A DNA stretch of 64,000 bases, from assembly GCA_963753955.1 (NCBI GenBank), contig CAVWEM010000024.1:113019-177018 (forward strand). Reading direction: 5' to 3'. Origin of the DNA: Methylumidiphilus sp963753955 (GTDB taxonomy: Bacteria; Pseudomonadota; Gammaproteobacteria; Methylococcales; Methylococcaceae). The position numbers and the translations under genes are program-made. The stretch's first letter is position 1, and each line of letters opens with the position of its first letter. Under the pieces are notes generated by a model that had not been told where the DNA came from, did not search any database, and saw only the letters and a list, made by a program, of their open reading frames with translations. This document shows positions 45,330-55,924 of the stretch, piece after piece.

Positions 45330-45386
45330 CGGCGGTGAAAGCGGCGTCGATACGGTTTGAGGGCATGGCCTATCTCCTTGTGGTAT

Positions 45387-45707
45387 TTATTGCATAAACA
45401 CTTTGTGTTGGGAGAATTTTCTAAACCATTTATCGTTTGGCGTCAAGCGAATTCCCATAAATGACTTATTGAACACAAAGAACGTATCAGGCGACGCGCC
45501 ACAGGTGTTGCAGATCCCGCCGCCGGACGTTTCCACGTCCTTGAACAGGCGGAAGCCATCGCGGCCACCATGCACCGGGCAACTGACATGCCTGCCGGGC
45601 TTGGCCAGCGCTGCTTCCAATTCGGGGACCAATGCTTGCAGCACAGGCACCCAACGACCCCGCACCGCCTCGCGGACGGGGCCTGCTTCGAGCTTATGGG
45701 TGTTCAT
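45387..45707 (-). pseudogene. Plasmid/phage-type primase, N-terminal zinc-binding fragment
   Basis: Starts MNTHKLEAGPVREAVRGRWV after a strong AGGAGG site. It contains CPVHGGRDGFRLFKDVETSG and ICNTCG, the C-x2-H...C-x2-C zinc ribbon of P4-type or conjugative-element primases. Sequence after CGAS diverges and ends at 45387 without TOPRIM or helicase domains, so only about 80 native residues remain. It points to a plasmid or ICE origin. Confidence 0.6.
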
Positions 45708-45754
45708 GGTTTCCTCCTGTGGACATGGGTTTCAGTATTCAAACGCGGGTGTCT

Positions 45755-46666
45755 TCATGAAACGGCAAACACCGCATCAAGGTCGATGGCCGCCGGGGTC
45801 GCATTCCAGCAACCCACCACGGCATCCACGCAGGTGCCGTCGCCTTGCGGAACCGAAGACAATTCATCGTCACCGGCACCTTCGATGTCGTAGTCGATGA
45901 CGGCCACCGCCAGATCAACCGCATTGTCGGAAACCACCGCGTGGACGATTCCGCCCTCCAGCACGACGGCCAGACGCGGCGGCTTGGCCGACTGCAAGGC
46001 CTTTCTGGCGTCACGGATGAAGGTCATCAGCAAGATGTGACTGTCCAGCCAATCCGTTTCGTCGTCGATTGCCTTGGCGGCCAGGCTTCCGTCGTCATCG
46101 GCGTCGCGTTCGTCGAAATCCCACATCTTCAACTGCGCCAGTCTCTTTACGATATAACGCAGTGGGATATCGGCCATCATGGGCAGGCAGGACGCATCGC
46201 TTGGGCGCGCCGAATCCGCTTCCGCCAGCTTCCTAGCTTTGGGGCCGGTGGCGCGGGCAGATGGCATTGCAGGATCGTCCAGCAAAGCCAGGGCTTGCCG
46301 GGCAATCGAATGTACGGAATCCAGTTCTTCCCAAGACACGGAACCGCCGCCTTCTTCGCCGGCCGCATACGCCGCGACCAGCGCCCGACAGGCTTCCAAT
46401 GCCTTCTGTTGGGCCTGTAGAACCTTGACGGAAGGATCTTGCTGGCTAAACGCCTCGACCGCCTGGACTTCCCAGTCCAAGCCGTCGCCGCATTCTTCAA
46501 AATCGTCGTACAACAGCGGCATGGCCGGGGTGTCGTCCCAGATCAAACCGTTGTCAAACGCTTGTTGGGCGATGCGCAGCGCCGCCTCTCCGTTGTCGGC
46601 CTCAACCCCGACCGTGACCCGGTGCAGGTAGCCAAGCGTATAAGTGATTTCGTGCTTGTTGCTCAT
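45755..46666 (-). CDS. Hypothetical protein of conjugative-element type
   Basis: 303 residues from the ATG at 46666 (MSNKHEITYTLGYLHRVTVG), preferred over the ATG at 46681 because GGAG lies just upstream of it. Very acidic; a repeated pattern of beta-strands at both ends (AVVLEGGIVHAVVSDNAVDL near the C-terminus) is separated by a helical middle. I recognise the C-terminal segment as typical of plasmid hypothetical proteins but cannot assign a function. Confidence 0.6.
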   Translation of the reverse strand: MSNKHEITYTLGYLHRVTVGVEADNGEAALRIAQQAFDNGLIWDDTPAMPLLYDDFEECGDGLDWEVQAVEAFSQQDPSVKVLQAQQKALEACRALVAAYAAGEEGGGSVSWEELDSVHSIARQALALLDDPAMPSARATGPKARKLAEADSARPSDASCLPMMADIPLRYIVKRLAQLKMWDFDERDADDDGSLAAKAIDDETDWLDSHILLMTFIRDARKALQSAKPPRLAVVLEGGIVHAVVSDNAVDLAVAVIDYDIEGAGDDELSSVPQGDGTCVDAVVGCWNATPAAIDLDAVFAVS

Positions 46667-46930
46667 GGTGTTTCTCCGCATGGAATGAAAAAACGGAGAA
46701 ACGCAGACCCGGCGCGGGGATGCGATTCCCCGCTGGGTGTGGTGAAAAGACGGGATCGGCGATCCCTGATTGAAAAAGGCCTTGGGGCCTTAAGACGCCT
46801 ACAGGATTCCTGATGGAATCCGCCGCCGGCAGCGTAGGCACACGGCGGCAAAGGGTGCGGCTGGAAACGCAGCCGCCACGCTTGGAAATCCGGTTGCCGG
46901 GCGCAAGGCAATGCCTTACGCCAGGACTTT

Positions 46931-47561
46931 CACGCCCGAACCCACAGTTGGCCGGACGCTTGGAACGTGTACCCCAGCGCCTTCATCCGCTCTTTCTGTT
47001 GGCGGAACACAGCACGGCTGACCGAGGTGTCCAGCTTCACGGTGTCGCCCAGCGGCCACAAGGCACCGAACAAATGAGCGTCGATCCCGTCGTCTCAGGC
47101 ATCTCCCGTGGGGAGAAATATCTCGTTTTGGGCAGGCTGACCGTCTTCGCCGTCGGCAGGCTGTCCATCGTTTGAAGGTTTCGCCACACCCGGCTTGTTG
47201 CGCCTCAATGTCGCTTTGGTTTTGGATTGGGGCGTCGCTTCCCCGGCTTCCGGGCCAATCGGATTGGCGTCGGCCAAAAGTGCTGATTCCGCTTGCCCGC
47301 CGGGCAGGTCGTCAATCGCCGCCAAGGCCAATGAAGCCAAAGTGGCGCGGATTTCAAGACCTAAGCGGCCTCCGGCCACATAATAGCTGGCCGGGAAGCA
47401 CGGCAAAACCGAACTGGCCTGGGTGGGCATTCGCCGTATTGACCGAGGAACTCGTCGCGCAGGACGAACTCGCCGATGTCGGTGACCAGCCGGCCGACAG
47501 AGAAGTCGCCGTCACGGCATCTGACCGAGCGTATGTAGAGATTTCCTGATAAGTTGATCAT
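46931..47561 (-). pseudogene. DUF3275-family protein, two frameshifts
   Basis: DUF3275 genes are found in integrative conjugative elements. Segments in order on the minus strand: MINLSGNLYIRSVRCRDGDF and VGRLVTDIGEFVLRDEFLGQ (frame 1), ASYYVAGGRLGLEIRATLAS (frame 2), then DAHLFGALWPLGDTVKLDTS and VFRQQKERMKALGYTF (frame 3), ending at 46931. Two indels, near 47425 and 47095, break the frame. Function unknown. About 265 bp of gene-free DNA separate it from the next gene upstream on the same strand. Confidence 0.7.
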
Positions 47562-47968
47562 GGGGTTGCCTCTTGCTGAAATCGCAAGGCACCTCCCATG
47601 ACCGGGCAAGTGCCCTGTCAGGGTTGTGGGGTGTCTGGGGACGCTTAAATCCCCAGACGATTTGGAAAACGCGGCGGGCTTTCACTTACCACCGCTGAAT
47701 TAGAACCGCTGTCATGTCATTGGAGCGGTTTGGGACGTCTGCCCGCGACCATCCGAAGATTACGTTGATCGACGGAAGATAGATTATCGCGTCCAGGGAA
47801 GCGCGGACACGCCTGGAAAGCCTAGGCAAAGGGTGCGCGGCTGAGTCGCAGTCGCCACGAGTGAAGATTTGATTTTAACCCATTCTTTCAGGAACTTGGA
47901 TTAAAGGATGATTAAAAATCAGATTAAAACAAACGCCGCTCCAGAAGCATTATGCCATTCAAAGGGCA
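47562..47968. other. Gene-free DNA
   Basis: No convincing ORF, RNA gene or repeat. The short inverted repeat GTCTGGGGA...TCCCCAGAC near 47630-47660 could be a terminator-like hairpin without a T-run. Confidence 0.3.
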
Positions 47969-48463
47969 TTATTCACCCACCCGGTGCAATGCACGATTCA
48001 GCACCGCATCGGACAAATACATGCCCTTATTCCGAAGCTGTTCCAACACAGGCCGCGCCGCCGCAATCCGCCCCGCTTGTTTTGCCGCCAAGACCAGCCC
48101 GACTGTTCCCCGCAATGGCAAATCCAGAGCCTCCGCGCAACGCCGCCCCGCCAAATCGTCGATGACGGCCACGCTTCCCGGCGAAGATTGGGCAAGGGCA
48201 ATCACAGAGGTCTCGCCTGCACCAAGGTTCCAGGCCAAAAGCTCCCCGGTTATCGCATCAACCGGTTTCACTTCCAGCCAAGCATGAGTTGCCAAGGCGA
48301 TGGCGGTTGGATCGTCCAGCCCATAGGCTCGGATTTCCCTCGCCACTGGCTCAGGCACCCAGACCGACACAGCCGCTTGTTGCAACAACGCTAACAGCCC
48401 CGCCTCGGCCAAATGGATCAAGGGCGAAGTATTGACGACCAAACGAGGGAGCTTCGAATTCAT
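47969..48463 (-). CDS. DUF3368/PIN-domain toxin
   Basis: 164 residues. The PIN fold begins LPRLVVNTSPLIHLAEAGLL (first acidic site replaced by N in NTSP, as in DUF3368). It continues with GAGETSVIALAQ (conserved E) and VAVIDDLAGRRCAEAL (DD). It overlaps the upstream UPF0175 gene by 4 bp (ATGA). This pair is a type II toxin-antitoxin arrangement in which the PIN protein is the presumed RNase toxin. Confidence 0.85.
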   Translation of the reverse strand: MNSKLPRLVVNTSPLIHLAEAGLLALLQQAAVSVWVPEPVAREIRAYGLDDPTAIALATHAWLEVKPVDAITGELLAWNLGAGETSVIALAQSSPGSVAVIDDLAGRRCAEALDLPLRGTVGLVLAAKQAGRIAAARPVLEQLRNKGMYLSDAVLNRALHRVGE

Positions 48464-48723
48464 TCCGAATCTTCCGCCAAGCCTAATTCCCGCGCCAAGC
48501 TTTCATCATCGACTATAAACACATCCAGGTTTTCCCGCGCCAAAGCCCGGATAAAATCGCGGCGGTTCAAACCCGCTAACTCCGCCGCCCGTTCCTGCGA
48601 CATCGCCCCTTGGCTATACCAGTGCATGGCCGCCGCCAGTTTCATGTCACGGACAAACTCCGTGGGCGAACGGCGCAAAACCGAGAGAGAGGAATCAGGG
48701 ACGGTTATATGCAATGCAGTCAT
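48460..48723 (-). CDS. UPF0175-family antitoxin
   Basis: 87 residues from the ATG at 48723 (MTALHITVPDSSLSVLRRSP), preferred over the upstream MASENA because GGAG lies 8 bp before it. The UPF0175 core is LAAAMHWYSQGAMSQERAAE and LAGLNRRDFIRALARENLDV, an HTH-like antitoxin. Partner of the DUF3368 toxin. Confidence 0.85.
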   Translation of the reverse strand: MTALHITVPDSSLSVLRRSPTEFVRDMKLAAAMHWYSQGAMSQERAAELAGLNRRDFIRALARENLDVFIVDDESLARELGLAEDSE

Positions 48724-48800
48724 AGCATTCTCCGAGGCCAATTTAATTTAATTTGATTTTATATGTTTGGTTAGTGATTAACTTAGATTGTAAAGATCAT

Positions 48801-51173
48801 TTACTCCCTAAAAAGAGCAGCAACTTTTTGTTGACCTTGGACCGGATCCATTTTCAGCATAGCTACTAACGAACGCCCAGAGACAGTCCAATCTAACTGA
48901 TGCGGCTGCCTTGATTTATCTTCCTCAACAAATTGATTTTTTAGTAATACAGGCAATAGATACTTTAATTGTTCTCTATAGGCACCGCGAACGAAATTGC
49001 GTTTTTCAATTTTCCCTTTTAGACGATGGCATACCTCAAGAAATAAGGATAATTGACCTAATCTAAGCAACCACTCAGATTGCCCAACAAAGATACGCGC
49101 TCCTTGCTCTACTTCCCTAGAAAAATCCCATACTGCAACTGCAACATCAATAGCTTTCCCACCATCGGCATCATAAGGAGTAATCCATGAAGGAAACACC
49201 TTGAAATAGATTTCTGTGGAATCATACTTGCAATTGCTAAACCAAATTACCGTTTGTTGGTTTTCAGTAATATCGATACGACAATGTGAGAAAATACATC
49301 GCGAGAAATCTATACGACCAGATAAAATTTTAAGTCGAAGCTCTTTGAAGTGAGTTGATTTCCAAGCGGTATCTGATGTTGTAGTGAGTATCCCAGGTAT
49401 TGAAACGGAGACATTTGCGGTTTCAGGCAAAAAGGTTGATGCGGCAGCTAAAAGTGACCATTGGTTTGTGCGAACTTCGTCACCATGCGACGAACTCCAC
49501 GAAGAGGAAGCTATGGGTGAAGAACCATCATGAAACCATTTTGATGCCATCAACTGGGTTAGGAATAGTCGGTAACCATCAGTTGGGATGTAACGAGGAT
49601 GTTCTCCATCAGCTAGACGACTTACTTCGACCTTGGCAGCGAAATACTCAAGAATGCTCCTGTGGACAAACCTCCATTGGTTATCTAATTCCCTAATTAA
49701 GAAACCAGAGTTACGAATATCTAAGTCCGCCTCTTCCTGAGTCAGAGGGTTATTACCCCATTCTGGATCTTCTCGAAGAACCCTAGAAACATCTGCCCAT
49801 GTCGCGCTCTCGCGAGCCTCCCAAAGCATCCGGTTTGCTAAGTGTTCACTGAAATGCTGCCTTTGGGCATAGCTAAGCCGTGCGCGTCCAACGTCTCGTT
49901 GAAGCCATCTGTTTGTATAGGCATCGTAGAGAGCCACCAAAGGGAAATCCGTGGCATTTTGAACATCGAGACTACCCTCTTGGACGGTTGTTGCTATCAT
50001 AGCCAAAAAAACTGGTGTAGTAGCCAAATCCGGGAATCCATAGTATCGTTCAAAAAGTTGTTTGACTTCTGAAGTGGACATATTGCAACGTCGCACAAGA
50101 TATTGCTCAATACGCCCAGTATCAAAAGGTCGGATAGAAGCGATATAGGTGGAAGGACTGCCTGACAATGTTTTTTGTAGGCTTTGATTCAAGTCCTTTA
50201 GTTTTCCAGCAGTAAAATCCCCAAAATATGCTAACTCTTGCTCTGTCGATTCAAAAAACTGCTTTCTACAGGAAAGTATTCCGGTCGCCTTTTTACCTAC
50301 CCCAGTTAGTATATTGGTAACAGTTTCAAGTACGTCATTCGCGTTCTGGATTGGATGCACCTCGTCGAGGCCATCAAGCAGTAGGATGAGTCGTCTATGT
50401 TCAAGATAATGACGAACAAGAGAGGCTGGAAAAGTTTCTATTCCAACCCGTCTAAATTCCGCCATCAACATCTATTCAAGGTCACCAGCGTGTTGTTTGT
50501 ATCTGCCTAGAGGGATGTAAAATGGAAGAGGGCGGATGTCAGGCTCATCTAAAAAAAGAGAAATTCCGCGCTCTAATACGCGTTTCATGAGAGATGTCTT
50601 TCCGCTCCCAAGTGTTCCAAGCAATGCGCATATTCCAGGCTGTGGATTTTCAAGAACAGTTTCTATCCAGCCTTCAGATGGTATTATTGTAGTTTTTCCA
50701 TCACTAAGTCGGAGTTCTAGTTCTGGTTCAACGTAACAGGATGGGTCATATCCAATATCTGGAGCAACTGATTGACTAAGATCTTTCTGAGCTGCTAGTG
50801 CATAACGTTTCAAAGGAAGCATAGTAGACTCAAGATCGTTGAATCTCTTCGGAATAATTCCAAGCTGTACGAGAGTTGCCTTCTGGTCGTCGGTAAATCC
50901 CTTAGTACTCACAAGCATGAGGTGAGCATCTTCGTAATTTTTCTTTGCTAATAGCAACTTTTGGCTATCTTTAGAACCCTTATCAACGCCAACAAACTCC
51001 GTCGTTACTTCTATCACCCAAACATCTTGGCCTAAGGTCAGACGATCCACCCGTTGTGCAAGAATATCGATCTGGCGACCAGATATAGAAACATTTTGAA
51101 CATCAAAACCAAGTAGTATAAAGAAGTTCTCAACAGCATCTTCTGTAGCTAGCCAAGAGGGAAGGTCTGACAT
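48801..51173 (-). pseudogene. REase-NACHT NTPase, split by in-frame amber codon
   Basis: Two consecutive parts in the same frame, joined by TAG directly followed by ATG (50469-50474). Part 1 (233 residues) has an N-terminal restriction-endonuclease-like domain (D36 in GRQIDILAQ, E55 in VWVIEVTTE) and Walker A GTLGSGKTS (186-194). Part 2 (556 residues) opens with the NACHT Walker B LILLLDGLDEVHP, then helical NACHT regions and a C-terminal sensor-like domain with RIDFSRCIFSHCRIDITENQ. NACHT proteins are STAND ATPases, several of which act in phage defence. Either a nonsense mutation or a coupled two-protein form; the first is more likely. Confidence 0.82.
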
Positions 51174-51257
51174 AAATTATCCTAGATTTATATTCGTTGA
51201 AAAAGGGCTAAGGAATTTCTCTGCCTCTCCCTCAAAAGCATATCCATCACCATGTTT
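51174..51257. other. Short intergenic DNA before the IS
   Basis: AT-rich upstream region of the REase-NACHT gene, likely containing its promoter; the IS701-like element begins at 51258. Confidence 0.3.
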
Positions 51258-52417
51258 AGGACTTACGCACGAGCCTGAAGCTACCGCAGAACCCTGGCGG
51301 TTCACGGTTTCAGGTCAGGCGAAGGACATGGGTATTGACGGGTTTTTAAGCTCCTCCTTCATATAATCGGAGAGAAGGTTGTTTTTCAGGGTGTAGATGT
51401 TTGTTTTGAGTTTCCTGGCGAGCCTTGTCAGGCAGTGCCAGGCGAGTATCGCGCAGCCGATGTGGTTTCTCTGGGCGCGGGCCTTGCGGCATCGGCATTT
51501 CTCCAGGCCGAGCATTTGCTTGCCTTCGCGGTGGTATTGCTCGATTTTCCAGCGGACGGCGCACATATCTTTAATGGCGACGGCGGAATCCTGGGAAAGG
51601 CCGTTGGTGGCGACGTGTTCCGTGCGGTTTGTCGCCGCAACCCGGAACAGCTTCACCTTGTAATCCATCGGGAATCCATGTATCTTCACAAGCTTGCCGC
51701 GCAGCATTTCGTCGCCGAACCATTCCAGGCCGGAAACGGCCTTGCAGGGGGTTTTGCCCCGGCTGTCGTCCGCCTTGCGGTTGGCTTTGAGCGGGCAATA
51801 AAACACCTTTCCGGCCCTGTCGATGTGCATCATCAGATCCTTGGTGGCGTACCAGGAATCCATCAGCACGGCGCGGAACGGCAGGTTTTTGTTTCCGATG
51901 GCGTCGTCGAACATGTCCCGCACGTGGTCGAGCTTGGTCTTGCCGTCCCCGTCGGGGTCGTATATCCGCCAATCGATGATCCAATGCTCGCCGGTATCCA
52001 GGTTAACGTACACGCAATTGGCGACGCCGATGCCTTTCACGACGCCATGCCCGTTGCCGCTATACTGGCGGCGCACCCGTTCTATCTTGAAAGAATGGCG
52101 CTTGTCCAGTACGCTGTCGTCGAATATCAGGCAGGCGTTCCCGCTGCGGCGGACAAGGTGTCCGACGGACTGCCAGGCCGCATTCGGCGAGACGTCGTCC
52201 TCCATGAGGCAACGGTTTATGGCATCATGGGAAAACCCAATATGATGGTCGGCCATGTAGGTTTGCGTGTAGTTCATAAGAGCCGCAATAATAAATTGAC
52301 AATAGTCCTTTCGCGTCGGCTTCAGGCCGGAGTATTTGCTCGTCTTCATAGGCGGCTATTATACTCCGTTAAGGCCAATATTCATATACCCATGTTAATA
52401 TATTTTGCGTAAGTCCT
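51258..52417 (-). mobile_element. IS701-like element, copy 1
   Basis: 1160 bp bounded by inverted AGGACTTACGCA ends. The same ends occur at 53261, 55251 and 63224 and in MITE-2. It sits between the NACHT gene and the membrane-protein gene. The flanks (CATGTT and GTTATGG) do not give a clear target duplication. Confidence 0.85.
51315..52349 (-). CDS. DDE transposase (IS701/IS4-like)
   Basis: 344 residues, intact. CLIFDDSVLDKRHSFKIE (first D), AVLMDSWYATKDLMMHI (second D) and VRWKIEQYHREGKQMLGLEK (E, with following CRCRKARAQRNHIGCA). The family label is by motif memory; IS701 and related IS4-clan elements share this layout. Confidence 0.82.
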   Translation of the reverse strand: MKTSKYSGLKPTRKDYCQFIIAALMNYTQTYMADHHIGFSHDAINRCLMEDDVSPNAAWQSVGHLVRRSGNACLIFDDSVLDKRHSFKIERVRRQYSGNGHGVVKGIGVANCVYVNLDTGEHWIIDWRIYDPDGDGKTKLDHVRDMFDDAIGNKNLPFRAVLMDSWYATKDLMMHIDRAGKVFYCPLKANRKADDSRGKTPCKAVSGLEWFGDEMLRGKLVKIHGFPMDYKVKLFRVAATNRTEHVATNGLSQDSAVAIKDMCAVRWKIEQYHREGKQMLGLEKCRCRKARAQRNHIGCAILAWHCLTRLARKLKTNIYTLKNNLLSDYMKEELKNPSIPMSFA

Positions 52418-52430
52418 GTTATGGAATATT

Positions 52431-53150
52431 TCATTTCGATGCTCCGCAATAGAAAGTATATCTAAAAACTGGATTTACGGAAGTTTTAATTTCGTTCCCC
52501 AACGCATCTTCTCTTGATTCGTAAGCACTAAACAGTGGTAACTCATTTTCCCCCGAACAATCCGGTCGAGAAACCACAAGTTTAGCGTTTCTACGAACCC
52601 TCTGAACCGATAAACCGAGGCTCTCGGAGGGCAGTTGATAGCGAGTAACATCAACACCTGAGCCATTGACTATGCGAAGTACGGTACCTTCAACGGGTTG
52701 GCGTGTTTTTGCATCGATCAGATAACCGTAGAGGGTAATTGGCAAAGGGACAAATTCGTCTACGACTAAAACCACTTGCCATGGCAGCAAGACTAATAGA
52801 ATAAGTATGCCGATTTTCCCTAGTAGACGACTAACCTGATCATAGTAATAAATAGGCACCGGATAAACAAGTATTCCTGTTAGTAGGAGATTACCGGATT
52901 CATGCTGTTTTGCCACAATCACATGGATTGCCCAAGCCAGTCCCGAAGAAAGAAGCGCCAAGGGTACGATGCTGCCTGAGATTCCAAGTAAACCATTCAA
53001 AAATTTTGATAATAAATCGGAAAAGGAAACTGCGCCAGAGAGGATAAGTACACCAATCGTCCAAAGATCTGGTAGTCTATGCTTTGCTGCATTTGGGTGT
53101 GTACCGCGATCAAATAGGTCAAAAAATATACCTCTGCATTGTGTCCACAT
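52431..53150 (-). CDS. Membrane protein with C-terminal soluble domain, unknown
   Basis: 239 residues. About four hydrophobic segments (TIGVLILSGAVSFSDLL; IVPLALLSSGLAWAIHVIVA; LLLTGILVYPVPIYYY; IGILILLVLLPWQVVLVV) cover residues 30-130. A beta-rich domain follows (LYGYLIDAKTRQPVEGTVLR), resembling carboxypeptidase-regulatory or Ig-like folds. On the same strand as the NACHT gene and now separated from it by an IS, so the two may once have been one operon. No known family assigned. Confidence 0.55.
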   Translation of the reverse strand: MWTQCRGIFFDLFDRGTHPNAAKHRLPDLWTIGVLILSGAVSFSDLLSKFLNGLLGISGSIVPLALLSSGLAWAIHVIVAKQHESGNLLLTGILVYPVPIYYYDQVSRLLGKIGILILLVLLPWQVVLVVDEFVPLPITLYGYLIDAKTRQPVEGTVLRIVNGSGVDVTRYQLPSESLGLSVQRVRRNAKLVVSRPDCSGENELPLFSAYESREDALGNEIKTSVNPVFRYTFYCGASK

Positions 53151-53492
53151 GTTATCTCCACCTTGGCGATCCTTATAATTAATCCTTTCGGGCGAGTTTT
53201 TTCTCCCGATCTGCTAAATTTTCGGGCAAGGCCGAACCTTTATATAAAGCTTTCTTCATCAGGACTTACGCAAAATATATTAACATGGGTATATGAATAT
53301 TGGCCTTAACGGAGTATAATAGCCGCCTATGAAGACGAGCAAATACTCCGGCTTGAAGCCGACGCGAAAGGACTATTGTCAATTTATTATTGCGGCTCTT
53401 ATGAACTACACGCAAACCTACATGGCCGACCATCATATTGGGTTTTCCCATGATGCCATAAACCGTTGCCTCATGGAGGACGACGTCTCGCC

Positions 53493-54314
53493 GGAGGTGG
53501 GTTTAATTGATTTATTAAGTATGGTAGAGTATAAAATTTTTAAGCTTCTTAGGCAACCATTCCAATGGCGTATCAAATTGTTTTGTGCAAGTATTGCAAC
53601 AGTTCCGAGGTTGTCCGTTACGGCACCCAAAGCGGTCGTTCCCGGTTTCGCTGCAAGGAGTGCGGGCGAATATTCAAGACCGACTGCGTGTACCGGGCCT
53701 ACGAGCCTGGCGTCAAAGACCAGATTGTGGACATTGCCATGAACGGCGGCGGCATCCGGGATGCTTCGCGCATTCTGGGTATCGGCAAACACACCGTCAT
53801 TTCCACGCTAAAAAAAGCTCCGCTGAAGTGGTCGCCGTGAACCCTTACATCGGTACGCGTGAGATCGCCGTCGAAATCAGGCATCCCCTTGATTCTCCAA
53901 TGGATGTTCAGGCAGACGAGCCATGGAGCTACGTCGGCGACAAAAAGAACCAACGCTGGCTCCGGTATGCCATCGATGCCGTGACAGGCTGTGTCCTGTC
54001 GTTCGTTTTCGGGCGGCGCCAAGATGCGGTGTGCGAGCAATTGATCTCAAATTTGAAGGCATTCAATATCCGGACCTATTACACAGACGATTGGGGCGGC
54101 TATTCCGCACTCATCCCTAAAGACAAGCACGTCATTGGCAAGCAGCATGCTCAAAAAATAGAAAACAAAAACCTTTTGTTGCGAACCCGGATCAAGCGAT
54201 TGACGCGCAAAACGATCTGCTTTTCAAAATTGGAAGCACTTCACAACACGGTGATAGGGTTGTTTATAAATAGATACTGCTTTCAATCTCAATAAATCAA
54301 TTAAACCCACCACC
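53493..54314 (+). mobile_element. IS1-family element, copy 2
   Basis: 822 bp starting GGAGGTGGGTTTAATTGATT. Direct repeat GTCTCGCC at 53485-53492 and 54315-54322. It is inserted in an IS701-like transposase. Confidence 0.95.
53565..54295 (+). CDS. IS1 transposase InsAB', copy 2
   Basis: InsA (91 residues, MAYQIVLCKYCNSSEVVRYG to APLKWSP) plus InsB via an A7 slippery run near 53815. The DDE motif TYYTDDWGGY is intact. It differs from copy 1 at a few residues (DASRILGIGKHTV). Confidence 0.9.
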
Positions 54315-55251
54315 GTCTCGCCGAATGCGGCCTGGCAGTCCGTCGGGCACCTTGTCCGCCGTAGCGGGAACGCCTGCCTGATATTCGACGACAGTGTGCT
54401 GGACAAGCGCCATTCTTTCAAGATAGAAATGGTGCGCCGCCAGTATAGCGGCAACGGGCATGGCGTCGTGAAAGGCATCGGCGTCGCCAATTGCGTGTAC
54501 GTTAACCTGGATACCGGCCAGCATTGGATCATCGATTGGCGGATATACGACCCCGACGGGGACGGCAAGACCAAGCTCGACCACGTGCGGGATATGTTCG
54601 ACGACGCCATCGGAAACAAAAACCTGCCGTTCCGCGCCGTGCTGATGGATTCCTGGTACGCCACCAAGGATTTGATGATGCACATCGACAGGGCCGGAAA
54701 GGTGTTTTATTGCCCGCTCAAAGCCAACCGCAAGGTGGACGACAGCCGGGGCAAAACCCCCTGCAAGGCCGTTTCCGACCTGGAATGGTTCGGCGACGAA
54801 ATGCCGCGCGGCAAGCTTGTGAAGATACATGGATTCCCGATGGATTACAAGGTGAAGCTGTTCCGGGTTGCGGCGACAAACCGCACGGAACACGTCGCCA
54901 CCAACGGCCTTTCCCAGGATTCCGCCGTCGCCATTAAAGATATGTGCGCCGTCCGCTGGAAAATCGAGCAATACCACCGCGAAGGCAAGCAAATGCTCGG
55001 CCTGGAGAAATGCCGATGCCGCAAGGCCCGCGCCCAGAGAAACCACATCGGCTGCGCGATACTCGCCTGGCACTGCCTGACAAGGCTCGCCAGGAAACTC
55101 AAAACAAACATCTACACCCTGAAAAACAACCTTCTCTCCGATTATATGAAGGAGGAGCTTAAAAACCCGTCAATACCCATGTCCTTCGCCTGACCTGAAA
55201 CCGTGAACCGCCAGGGTTCTGCGGTAGCTTCAGGCTCGTGCGTAAGTCCTA

Positions 55252-55572
55252 TTTATATATAATAACACGTCAAGAACACCGCCCAAATCCTCGACCAGCA
55301 TTCCGCTGAAAAACTGACTGTGTTTCCTTCGTATGGGCTTCCTCGACACAGTGGAAAATCCCTCCCACCAACACCGTCTTCACCGTACTCCATTCGCCTT
55401 TAGCTTCGTCTGTATCCCAACATCTTATGAGATAGTCGCGGGTTTCCGGGTGCCTGGGACTGCGGGGGAGCGGTCTTCGTAGGTGGGTTTTTTAAGTGAA
55501 CTTGCCCAACACTTGCCACGGCCCACCTTTGAGGCAGCTTTCGATGGCGACGCCGTCGTGACCGTATTTGGT
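55252..55572. other. Gene-poor DNA
   Basis: No intact gene. A minus-strand piece GHDGVAIESCLKGGPWQVLG at about 55500-55565 looks like a coding remnant but I cannot assign it. Confidence 0.3.
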
Positions 55573-55881
55573 CTAATCTAGGCGCAACCAGCTACCGCGC
55601 ATTTCACTCACGATTTCAGCAAGGTTTTTTTCGTCTGGGCCGATGCGAACCGGATTGGCCGAACCCAGCGGCTTGTTGCCGTTGCCGGGAATGACCCACG
55701 GCAAGGTGCGCAGCCGCGCAATGGACTCTTCCTTCAAGGCTTCCGACCTGGCGTCCACAGACACGGGGGCTAGCCGCGCCAACGCCTAGCCGCGCGGCGT
55801 CACCAGCACTTCCTCGCTCACAGCCGCCCGGCGCAGATGTTCGGACAGGCGGGCTTCGAGATCCTGGACATTGGTTTCCAT
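55573..55881 (-). pseudogene. Phd-family antitoxin with internal amber codon
   Basis: METNVQDLEARLSEHLRRAA is the N-terminal Phd/YefM signature, followed by VSEEVLVTPRG, a TAG, then ALARLAPVSVDARSEALKEE and IARLRTLPWVIPGNG. The family normally has K or R at the TAG position, so one substitution (AAG to TAG) would explain it. A TACAAT -10-like element lies just upstream. No toxin gene follows, so it is an orphan remnant. Confidence 0.7.
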
Positions 55882-55924
55882 GCAATCACCTTGGTGGCTG
55901 TTTGCGCCTATTGTAACCACGTTG

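Larger units (their letters stand above)
53329..55193 (+). pseudogene. IS701-like transposase, split by IS1
   Basis: The N-terminus MKTSKYSGLKPTRKDYCQFI reaches DDVSP, then IS1, then VSPNAAWQSVGHLVRRSGNA to the C-terminus NPSIPMSFA. Apart from the insertion the sequence equals copy 1 with a few substitutions (for example IEMVRR for IERVRR). Confidence 0.9.
53261..55251 (+). mobile_element. IS701-like element, copy 2, with IS1 inside
   Basis: The ends AGGACTTACGCA match copy 1. IS1 copy 2 sits at 53493-54314; removing it restores a 1.16-kb element. Confidence 0.9.
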
